Source: Niveibacterium sp. 24ML (lineage in GTDB: Bacteria > Pseudomonadota > Gammaproteobacteria > Burkholderiales > Rhodocyclaceae). Taken from it: 64,000 bases of DNA. The position numbers were made by a program, and so were the translations under genes. The number at the start of each line of letters is the position of its first letter. Position 1 is the stretch's first letter. Below are positions 57,427-64,000 of this stretch, piece after piece. The notes under the pieces are model-generated. The model ran no database searches. It had not been told where the DNA came from and saw only the letters and a list, made by a program, of their open reading frames with translations. The stretch spans positions 83,982 through 147,981 of the forward strand of contig NZ_JAPFHA010000011.1 of assembly GCF_026586805.1 (NCBI RefSeq), read 5' to 3'.

Positions 57427-59631
57427 CTATTTGCCAGGCTTACGCGGCGCCACGCGGGGTTTTGCGGGCGCTGCCGGGCCGCGAGCCGGTCTGCCGCGCA
57501 GGTTGGTTCCGGGCGCCTTGTTCGGTGTGATGGCGTGCACGAAGTCATTGCCTGTGCGCGGCTTTCCCGCCCCGCGCTGCAGGCGCGCCGGGGCCGCCCG
57601 CGGCACCAGATGATGCGGGCCATTGCCGATCAGGTCGTCACGTCCGATCGCCTGCAGGTAGTCGCGGATCAGCTCGTGCCCGGCCGGGTCGTGGTAGCGC
57701 AGCAGGGCCTTGTGCAGCTTGCGCTGCACGCCGGAGCGGGCCGTCTCCACCGTTTCGGAATCGCGGCTGACCTTGCGCAGCGGGTTCTTGCGCGTGTGGT
57801 ACATCGCGGTCGCCATCGCCAGCGGTGTCGGCGTGAAGGTCTGAACCTGGTCGGGGCGGAAGTCGTTGGCCTTCAACCACAGCGCGAGGTTGAGCATGTC
57901 TTCGTCGCGCGTGCCGGGGTGGGCGGCGATGAAGTAGGGCACGAGGTGCTGCTTCTTGCCCGCTTCCTTCGAGAACTTGTCGAACAGGCGCTTGAAGCGG
58001 TCGTAGGTGCCGATACCAGGCTTCATCATCTTCGACAGCGGGGCGTCTTCGGTGTGCTCGGGCGCGATCTTCAGCAGCCCGCTGACATGGTGCGTCACCA
58101 GCTCCTTCACATATTCCGGCGAGCGCACTGCGAGGTCGTAGCGCAGGCCCGAGCCGATGGTGATCTTCTTCACCCCCGGAATCTTGCGCGCTTTGCGGTA
58201 CAACTCGATCAACGACGAGTGGTCGGTATTCAGGTTTTCGCAGATGCCGGGGTACACGCATGACAGGCGCCGGCACGAGGACTCGATCTTCGGGTCCTTG
58301 CAGGCCATGCGGTACATGTTGGCCGTGGGGCCGCCCAAGTCGGTGATGTGACCGCGGAACTCGGGGATCTTGTCGCGGATCTCCTCGATCTCCTTGAGGA
58401 TCGATTCGTGCGAGCGGCTCTGGATGATGCGGCCTTCGTGCTCGGTGATCGAACAGAAGGTGCAGCCGCCGAAGCAGCCGCGCATGATGTTGATCGAGAA
58501 GCGGATCATCTCCCACGCCGGGATGTGCGCATCGCCATACACCGGGTGCGGCGCGCGGGCGTAGGGTTGGTCGAAGACCCAGTCCATCTCCTCGGTGCTC
58601 AGCGGCAGCGGCGGCGGGTTCAGCCATACGTCGCGATCGCCATGCCCCTGCACCAGCGCACGCGCGTTGCCAGGGTTGGATTCGAGGTGGAATACGCGCG
58701 AGGTGTGCGCGTAGAGCACCGCATCGTCCTTCACCTGCTCGAAGGCGGGCAGCCGGATCACCGTCTTCGCACGCTGTGCCTTGCGGGCTGCGACGCGCTC
58801 GGCCGCGGGCACGATGCGCACCGGCATCGAGCCATCGGCGTTCGGCGCGCTGGCGGTTTGCTGAGGCTCCATCGCGTAGGGATCGGGATGCGGATCGATG
58901 CGTCCCGGCCGGTCCAGCTCGGTGGAGTCCTGTTCGACCCATTCTTCCGAAGGCTTCCAGCCGCGCTTGACCATGAAGGCCGTACCGCGCAGGTCGCGGA
59001 TCGTTTCGATGGCTTCGCCCGCGGCGAGGCGGTGCGCGAGGTCGACGATCGCGCGTTCAGCGCTGCCGAAGATCAACATGTCGGCCTTGGAATCGGGCAG
59101 CACCGAGCGGCGAACCTTGTCCGACCAGTAGTCGTAATGCGCGATGCGGCGCAGGCTTGCCTCGATCGAGCCGATCACGATGTTCGCGTCCGGGTAGGCT
59201 TCGCGCGCACGCTGGGCATACACGGTCACCGCGCGGTCGGGGCGCTTCCCAGCCTCGCCATGCGGCGTGTAGGCATCGTCCGAACGGATCTTCCGGTCCG
59301 CCGTGTAGCGGTTGATCATCGAATCCATGTTCCCGGCGGTCACGCCGAAGAACAGCGCCGGGCGACCCAGCGCCCGGAAGGGTTCGGCCGAAGTCCAATC
59401 GGGTTGGCTGATGATGCCGACGCGGAAGCCCTGGGCCTCCAGCGCGCGGCCGATCAGCGCCATGCCGAAGCTCGGGTGGTCGATGTAGGCGTCCCCGGTC
59501 ACCAGGATGATGTCGCACGCGTCCCAGCCCAGTGCGTCCATTTCGGCGCGGGTCATGGGCAGGAACGGCGCACGGCGCTTGATTTTGCGCACGCGCGGGT
59601 AAGCTTGAAGCGAAAGTGGCGTGGTTTGCAT
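57427..59631 (-). CDS. YgiQ family radical SAM protein
   Basis: A 734-residue radical SAM protein closely similar to E. coli YgiQ. Near the start [20 protein letters not shown] and [20 protein letters not shown] are conserved; the Fe-S cluster motif CxxxCxxC is in [20 protein letters not shown] near residue 390; [14 protein letters not shown] and [20 protein letters not shown] follow. The end is a basic, disordered tail. The reaction is unknown. The ATG at 59631 is used; an ATG four codons upstream (59643) is equally possible since neither has a clear ribosome binding site. Confidence 0.92.
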   Translation of the reverse strand: MQTTPLSLQAYPRVRKIKRRAPFLPMTRAEMDALGWDACDIILVTGDAYIDHPSFGMALIGRALEAQGFRVGIISQPDWTSAEPFRALGRPALFFGVTAGNMDSMINRYTADRKIRSDDAYTPHGEAGKRPDRAVTVYAQRAREAYPDANIVIGSIEASLRRIAHYDYWSDKVRRSVLPDSKADMLIFGSAERAIVDLAHRLAAGEAIETIRDLRGTAFMVKRGWKPSEEWVEQDSTELDRPGRIDPHPDPYAMEPQQTASAPNADGSMPVRIVPAAERVAARKAQRAKTVIRLPAFEQVKDDAVLYAHTSRVFHLESNPGNARALVQGHGDRDVWLNPPPLPLSTEEMDWVFDQPYARAPHPVYGDAHIPAWEMIRFSINIMRGCFGGCTFCSITEHEGRIIQSRSHESILKEIEEIRDKIPEFRGHITDLGGPTANMYRMACKDPKIESSCRRLSCVYPGICENLNTDHSSLIELYRKARKIPGVKKITIGSGLRYDLAVRSPEYVKELVTHHVSGLLKIAPEHTEDAPLSKMMKPGIGTYDRFKRLFDKFSKEAGKKQHLVPYFIAAHPGTRDEDMLNLALWLKANDFRPDQVQTFTPTPLAMATAMYHTRKNPLRKVSRDSETVETARSGVQRKLHKALLRYHDPAGHELIRDYLQAIGRDDLIGNGPHHLVPRAAPARLQRGAGKPRTGNDFVHAITPNKAPGTNLRGRPARGPAAPAKPRVAPRKPGK

Positions 59632-59643
59632 GAGGGGGCGCAT

Positions 59644-60174
59644 TTTACGGTAAAGGACCGCACACCACAGGAATATGTTCCCCGAGCCTTATGAGAAACC
59701 GCTTTGTGATCATGGACATAGCACTGGTGTGCGCGGATTACAGCTGCAAGCCGGGCGCTTCTTTCGACCACAACGCGCTGCGCCGGATCGGCTCAGGTAA
59801 CGAGCGGGCGCTTGATCGCGTCCGAGTGCAAGCGCGTGCGAACAGTTGAGTGGCGTCGATTCAGCGCACGAGCGTGGGATTCGTGGCTGAGAGGGATTGA
59901 TCGACACTCATCGCAACCCCGTGTAGATTAGTTCAAAAGCGCATAATCTGTATTATGTAAAGTACAGTATCCGCTTCTGGACACCGGCGATGGCCGATCC
60001 AGTGCGTCCAGCGATTGGCTGGTGCCGCGCAGATCGGGCTTGCGATAAGGTCGTGCTGGACCGGGCCCGCTGAGTGGGAGAATCCGGCCCAGTGCCCGCC
60101 CACTGCGCTGCGAATCGCGTAGCACCAGACATTCCGGGCTGTATGCGAGCTTCTCTTGGAGATTCAACTCGACG
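59644..60174. other. 530-base region without a recognised gene
   Basis: Between ygiQ and a small exported protein. It is AT-richer around 59925-59975, where a small inverted repeat CATAAT-CTGT-ATTATG (59942-59957) lies. Open frames are short and show no family. It probably holds the promoters of the flanking divergent genes. Confidence 0.5.
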
Positions 60175-60549
60175 ATGAAAACCATACTTAGCGTCGCGTT
60201 TCTGCTGTCGGCGCCAGCTTGGGCCGACGCACAGCTAACCGAAACAGCCACCGGCAGCGCGACGATGCGAACGATCCGGGCCACCGCCAAGGACGACATC
60301 AAGCCCAGCAACTGGCCCGGTTTTGTCGAAGTGCTGGTGTCGTCGACGCCGCTGATGCGCCAGACGCTGCTGGTGAATGTGCGCAACATTTCAGAGGTCA
60401 GCGTTTCGGAAGACGGCGTTGCGGTAACGCTCGGAACGTCGCCAAGCAAAGCCGCTGCAGTGTCCGCGACGACACTCGTTGTCCCGCGCGGCGTGATGGA
60501 CAAGAACGCGGCGCTTGAGATGTTCAGGCGCGTCGCGTCCGAGCGATGA
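60175..60549 (+). CDS. small exported hypothetical protein
   Basis: A 124-residue protein with a signal peptide (TILSVAFLLSAPAWADAQ), then a Thr/Ser-rich mature part: ATMRTIRATAKDDIKPSNWP and RQTLLVNVRNISEVSVSEDG. GGAG lies 12 bases ahead of the ATG. The second half (VNVRNISEVSVSEDGVAVTL) looks like a small beta domain. The family is not recognised and no function is suggested by the neighbours. Confidence 0.6.
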   Translation: MKTILSVAFLLSAPAWADAQLTETATGSATMRTIRATAKDDIKPSNWPGFVEVLVSSTPLMRQTLLVNVRNISEVSVSEDGVAVTLGTSPSKAAAVSATTLVVPRGVMDKNAALEMFRRVASER

Positions 60550-60621
60550 CAAGGTCGGCGTTCGGCGCAACATGCTCCCCAACGGGCGGCCTGTCCGAGC
60601 GCCCTCTTTTTGGGATCAACA

Positions 60622-61344
60622 ATGCACCGCATAAGCTTGTCGCTTCTTGGTATCGCACTGGCGCTGGCGTCTGCCCCGGCACTGCCGCAGGCGTCCGACA
60701 ACAAGCTCCCGCGCCTGGTCATCGAGACGGGCCGCCAGTACGCGCAACGCAGCTTCCCGCGCGCCGCGACGTGGCAAGGGTTTTATTGCGACAAGGCAGG
60801 ATGCACGCTCAAGCCGGCGCAACTGCGCATCGAAACGGGGACCGCGCGCAACGTGCTTGATGAGGACGAAGCGCTGGATGTGCTCGCCACCGACGGCGCG
60901 CCGTTGGCTTTGTTTCCAGACATGGCGCTTAACGCGGGGAAAGTGGTGTCCTGGTACTGGGCCAGCGGTGATCCTGCCGAGTCCTTACCGGAACCGCGGC
61001 TGAGCAAGCTCGGCAAATGGGTGATGCCGTGGAGCACACGGCCGCTCACCCTTTCGTGGGTCAAAACGCCCGAGGGCTACAAGCGCTACCACCTGAGCGA
61101 CGGCACGACAAAGCAGTTCCTCTTCAGCACTGCGCCAGAAGGCCACTACGGCGGCGACACCACGCCGATCATCCACTGGGCGGGCGATCTGGACGGCGAC
61201 GGCATGCTGGATCTGCTGCTCAGCATCCCCGACGACAACTGCGGCTTCGACGAGCGGCTGTACCTCTCATCCGGCGCCGGGGAAGGAAAGCTGTTGCGCA
61301 AGGCCGCGCAATCGGTGGGCCGAGAGGCGGCATGCGGCTGCTGA
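60622..61344 (+). CDS. exported hypothetical protein with a DxDxDG motif
   Basis: A 240-residue protein with a signal peptide (RISLSLLGIALALASAPALP). Near the C-terminus it has IIHWAGDLDGDGMLDLLLSI, a calcium-binding DxDxDGxxD motif as found in FG-GAP and dockerin-like repeats, followed by DDNCGFDERLYLSSGAGEGK. Cys residues in FYCDKAGCTL and at the end ACGC could form disulphides. A weak GGGAT is ahead of the ATG at 60622. It follows the previous small exported protein by 72 bases; a common transcript is possible. Family not recognised. Confidence 0.65.
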   Translation: MHRISLSLLGIALALASAPALPQASDNKLPRLVIETGRQYAQRSFPRAATWQGFYCDKAGCTLKPAQLRIETGTARNVLDEDEALDVLATDGAPLALFPDMALNAGKVVSWYWASGDPAESLPEPRLSKLGKWVMPWSTRPLTLSWVKTPEGYKRYHLSDGTTKQFLFSTAPEGHYGGDTTPIIHWAGDLDGDGMLDLLLSIPDDNCGFDERLYLSSGAGEGKLLRKAAQSVGREAACGC

Positions 61345-61532
61345 AGCAAGAGCCGCCAGACATGAAGGCGCCAGCCCTATCGGGCAAAGCACGGCTGCAG
61401 CTTCATGGGGGCGCCGACAACATGCTTGGCCCTGCTACTGCGCGGGCATAGCATCCGGCGTGGGCACCCCGGGTGCGCCGAATGCTGGCGAAAGCACTTG
61501 GCCTGCCCTCACCCATTCAGAGAACACCCACC

Positions 61533-61919
61533 ATGATCGACCACACCGGCATCAACGTTACCGACCTCGCACGGAGCAAGCACTTCTACGCCAGCGTGCT
61601 CGCAACGCTGGGTTACACCCCGCACCTGGAACTCAAGGACGCCATCGGCTTCGGCGACGGCGATCAACGCGCAGGCAAGGACCCCGGTGGCGACTTCTGG
61701 ATCTCGCTCGGTGATCCCTTCGTGCCTCGCAGCCATATCGCCTTCCGCGCCCGCAACGCAGCCGAAGTCGCCGCATTCCACGCGGCAGCCCTGGCCGCGG
61801 GCGGCCGAGACAACGGCGCGCCGGGGCCCCGCCCGCACTATCACCCCGGCTACTACGCCGCGTTTGTATTCGACCCCGACGGCTACAACATCGAAGCGGT
61901 CTGCCACAGCGGCGCTTGA
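61533..61919 (+). CDS. VOC (glyoxalase/bleomycin resistance) family protein
   Basis: A 128-residue protein of the vicinal oxygen chelate fold: MIDHTGINVTDLARSKHFYA, VLATLGYTPHLELKDAIGFG and the end YYAAFVFDPDGYNIEAVCHS. Metal ligands would be the first His, a mid-chain residue (SRSHIAFRARN-like) and the Glu in NIEAV. Substrate unknown; many relatives are annotated only as glyoxalase-like. The ATG at 61533 starts the standard IDHTGINV. Confidence 0.85.
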   Translation: MIDHTGINVTDLARSKHFYASVLATLGYTPHLELKDAIGFGDGDQRAGKDPGGDFWISLGDPFVPRSHIAFRARNAAEVAAFHAAALAAGGRDNGAPGPRPHYHPGYYAAFVFDPDGYNIEAVCHSGA

Positions 61920-62098
61920 TGAACGCTCACGCGGACGGCAGTGCTGGCGCAGGTGGTGGCTGCGGCGGCGGTGAAACAGCTGATGCCACGCGGCCGGGTA
62001 ACAGGGTAGGCAGCCCACACGCCTTGCGGCATCATCTGCAGCGGCGCCACACCGCATCGACGCCCAGCCCTCTACCCCACCGTTCAGCAAAGCCCGCG

Positions 62099-62413
62099 AT
62101 GACGATTGAACTCGACAAACCCGACCGCCAGCAGGCCATCGAGTCCATCCAGCGCTACTTCAGCGAGAACATGGAAGCGCCGATCGGCAACATGACGGCG
62201 GGCACGTTGCTGAACTTCTTTCTCGAAGAGATCGGGCCCAGCATCTACAACAAGGCCGTTGCAGATGCCCGCGCACGGATGCAGGCACGCCTCGACGACC
62301 TCGAATTTGAAGTGCAGGAAGACGTCTTCACGTACTGGCGGAAGTTCGAAAATGCGCGCGCCAAAAGGGGCCAAAGACGATCGGGGGAGAACCTCTGGCG
62401 TAGGGCGAGTTAG
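62099..62413 (+). CDS. DUF2164 family protein
   Basis: A 104-residue protein. IELDKPDRQQAIESIQRYFS, GNMTAGTLLNFFLEEIGPSI and YNKAVADARARMQARLDDLE are conserved in the small DUF2164 proteins, of unknown function. The family usually ends soon after the next block (EDVFTYWRK); here about 15 further residues (GQRRSGENLWRRAS) are encoded, the last ones by the first arm of an intergenic inverted repeat, so the C-terminus may have been altered by the repeat. Confidence 0.82.
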   Translation: MTIELDKPDRQQAIESIQRYFSENMEAPIGNMTAGTLLNFFLEEIGPSIYNKAVADARARMQARLDDLEFEVQEDVFTYWRKFENARAKRGQRRSGENLWRRAS

Positions 62414-62616
62414 CCAAAGGCGTAACCCGCCTTTCCTGCGATCACCGTTGGGCGAATGTGGGGCCCGCGCAGGTTCGCCTTCGGCGGGCCCGCCCTACCA
62501 GGCTGGCGGCAGTTCGATAAGACACGCAGCAAGAGGGGCTAGGGATGAGCGGGGCGAAGCGCGCGAGTGGGTTCTGTTGCCACGCTCCGCGTTGGGCTTC
62601 GTTTCATTCAGCCCAA
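62404..62616. repeat. intergenic inverted-repeat mosaic
   Basis: Three inverted repeats lie within 213 bases: GGCGAGTTAGCC/GGCGTAACCCGCC (62404-62431, one mismatch and one bulge), GGGCCCGC/GCGGGCCC (62461-62491) and TTGGGCT/AGCCCAA (62592-62616). The first and last resemble the short GTTA-CGC/GGGCT-type intergenic repeats scattered in betaproteobacterial genomes. They occupy the gap between DUF2164 and the ankyrin gene, and the first begins inside the DUF2164 coding end. Confidence 0.6.
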
Positions 62617-62650
62617 CCTACCTAGCGCATATCTGGAGCAACTAGCATCT

Positions 62651-63775
62651 ATGCGGTACATCATGCAGAAATTGGCGCTTGTATTTATAGCTGGAATTGC
62701 ATCACTAAATTCGTCTCTGGTTTTTGCATATTCTGGAGCCGGCTCTGAATGTGGGAATTTTGCCTTGGAGCGTGCTGCAATTGACGGAAAACCAAGCGAG
62801 CTTGAAGCGGAGATCGACAAGGTCATCGACCGATGGAGGCAGCATGTAATAGCCCGCCACCAGAACCGCAACATGCTTTCCAAATTGCTAAAGAAGAGCT
62901 TTAAACCACCAGAAGCAGCGCCCCGGTCTATTCTTCGCACCAAGTTCATCAACGCATGGTCTGGCTGTTACGAGGTCATGCTTCTCGACCTGGCAACCTC
63001 AGCGGGAAACATTTCGAACGCAAGGTATCTTCTCACTAATGGTGCAGACCCAAACGGAAGTCGGCGAGAAATGGACGACTTCCTTAATGCAATCGGCGCA
63101 GACCCGTCTGATCCTTTCTTTTCCAGGACCAGCGCGGGCACAACTACCCTTTTCATGCGCTGTCTTTATCTTAGCTCTGACAGAAAGGGCCTGACAAACT
63201 TCTTCAATGAAGAACGAACACCCACAGACGTAGAGCGAACGCGTGCTGTGTACAAACTGTTAGTGGAAAATGGCGCCAATGTGAATGCTGGTTGGGGAAG
63301 AGAGAACGGACTTCAAGCCTGCAACGATCCAGAAACTATTAGATTCCTTCTTGAGAATGGTGCCAATCCAAACATATGGAAAACAGAAACCAACATATAC
63401 GGCGCCGGCTCGGCTCCGCTCAATATCCATGTCTATCGCGCACTCACTGGTGGCATCCTCCCTCGCCCACATGAGAGCCTTCAGATCATTGAGATGATCG
63501 CAGAGAGATCTAGCAGCAAGAGAGTAAACACACAAGTTTTGCACCATATTTGCTATGACTGCTCAGGAGTAGAACACCTGAAGACATGCGCAGCACTCGC
63601 CAAGCTAATAGAAGTTCCCGACAAACGAATATTCATCTCTAAAGGTTTCTTGGACAACGACAACGCCAGATCAATGCGGTGTGACGCGTTGATCGAACCT
63701 CGCTGTGAGAACTGCTCTTGGAATGGTCGATATGATCCGATCAAGGATGAAATGCTTCCAAAACCGAGACATTGA
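62651..63775 (+). CDS. exported ankyrin-repeat-like protein of atypical composition
   Basis: A 374-residue protein with a signal peptide (LALVFIAGIASLNSSLVFAY). Two or three ankyrin-like units are recognisable: ISNARYLLTNGADPNG, AVYKLLVENGANVNAGWG and PETIRFLLENGANPNIWK. Eleven or so Cys residues are spread along it, with HHICYDCSGVEHLKTC and CDALIEPRCENCSW near the end. Codon use is clearly AT-richer than the neighbours (many AAA, AAT, TTT, ATA-type codons), suggesting recent acquisition. ATG at 62651, or 62663 (MQKLALV) as alternative. Partner unknown. Confidence 0.78.
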   Translation: MRYIMQKLALVFIAGIASLNSSLVFAYSGAGSECGNFALERAAIDGKPSELEAEIDKVIDRWRQHVIARHQNRNMLSKLLKKSFKPPEAAPRSILRTKFINAWSGCYEVMLLDLATSAGNISNARYLLTNGADPNGSRREMDDFLNAIGADPSDPFFSRTSAGTTTLFMRCLYLSSDRKGLTNFFNEERTPTDVERTRAVYKLLVENGANVNAGWGRENGLQACNDPETIRFLLENGANPNIWKTETNIYGAGSAPLNIHVYRALTGGILPRPHESLQIIEMIAERSSSKRVNTQVLHHICYDCSGVEHLKTCAALAKLIEVPDKRIFISKGFLDNDNARSMRCDALIEPRCENCSWNGRYDPIKDEMLPKPRH

Positions 63776-63924
63776 GACCCAACGACAGCCCGGTCGGTTG
63801 GGCTGAACTTGAGAGGCCCAACACAAGCCTAGGATTGCAAACTGCATATCAAACTCGTCGGTGGACGGCGCTGTAGCCCCACCGCCAAAGTTGGCGCAGA
63901 AGCGCAAAAGCCGCCCATCAGGGC

Positions 63925-63960
63925 AATGCCAGTCAGTTAACCGCTGTCTGGCATTTTTTT
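63925..63960 (+). terminator. terminator-like hairpin after the ankyrin gene
   Basis: AATGCCAG and CTGGCATT arms enclose a 15-base loop and run into T7. It lies 150 bases after the ankyrin stop, near the window edge, so it might belong to that gene or to a feature outside the window. Confidence 0.6.
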
Positions 63961-64000
63961 CGTCGGAAATTTGTGTGCTCGGTTCTTGACGACTCTGGGG

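Noticed and set aside
57343..59694. Two long plus-strand open frames (306 and 448 codons) opposite ygiQ
   Set aside because: ygiQ on the minus strand matches E. coli YgiQ along its length; the opposite frames carry no motif.
59942..59970. CTGT...ACAG near an AT-rich inverted repeat, considered as a LexA box
   Set aside because: The spacing between CTGT and ACAG is 12 bases rather than the 8 of LexA boxes, and no SOS-type gene follows.

Overview
The window looks like the chromosome of a GC-rich betaproteobacterium, most likely in or near the Rhodocyclales. This is inferred from gene order and protein style (ispD-ispF, tmk-holB-pilZ-tatD, guaB-guaA-tadA, relA beside ppk1/ppx, etfBA with an acyl-CoA dehydrogenase). 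There is no rRNA, tRNA, CRISPR array or insertion sequence. Most of the window is ordinary core genome. The accessory part is the right end, from about 50.3 kb, where uncharacterised secreted proteins, intergenic inverted repeats and one visibly AT-richer ankyrin gene appear.

Layout. 0-3.3 kb: the 5' part of an MgtC/SapB-type membrane protein (minus), then ispD, ispF and thpR (plus, overlapping), with a host-attachment-type gene converging on them. 3.3-12 kb: a glycogen/maltodextrin operon glgP-glgB-glgX-malQ behind a 400-base leader, closed by a bidirectional terminator shared with mtfA. 12.8-18.8 kb: relA, ppk1 and ppx, linking (p)ppGpp and polyphosphate. 18.8-23.2 kb: a Mla-type lipid ABC system (STAS-permease fusion, ATPase, MCE protein, lipoprotein) followed by an SPFH protein. 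23.2-29.8 kb: fatty-acid oxidation genes (enoyl-CoA hydratase, etfB, etfA, a 600-residue acyl-CoA dehydrogenase) with a TatD protein, an odd CbiM-like membrane protein and a TetR regulator that has two near-identical palindromic operators upstream. 30-34.4 kb: guaB, guaA, a small membrane protein and tadA. 34.4-43 kb: an LD-carboxypeptidase fused to an acetyltransferase, NRDE, DUF4936, ygfZ, then mltG-tmk-holB-pilZ with tatD, an ankyrin protein and arfB. 43-49.5 kb (minus): prc, a PhnCDE-like transporter whose binding protein resembles the putative selenate-binding group, and a DUF4136 lipoprotein. 49.6-64 kb: truC, uncharacterised exported proteins, a dienoyl-CoA-isomerase-like crotonase, two GNAT acetyltransferases next to a CRP-like regulator, YkgJ-type and YgiQ proteins, small hypotheticals, a VOC protein, DUF2164 and the ankyrin gene.

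Functional links. The glycogen operon carries branching, phosphorolysis, debranching and disproportionation but no glgA or glgC. relA, ppk1 and ppx form a stress-storage module; a Pho-box-like sequence lies ahead of ppk1. The TetR gene, its twin operators and etfBA form a probable self-controlled fatty-acid/electron-transfer unit. The most promising regulatory observation is the pair of GNAT genes, each with the same GTGA-N5-TCAC sequence upstream and both adjacent to a CRP-family gene whose recognition helix keeps the Arg-Glu/Arg contacts that read GTGA. A second is a terminator-like hairpin directly abutting the ribosome binding site of the phnD-like gene.

No clearly new multi-gene defence or metabolic system is visible. 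The candidates for novelty are regulatory arrangements, domain fusions and uncharacterised exported proteins.
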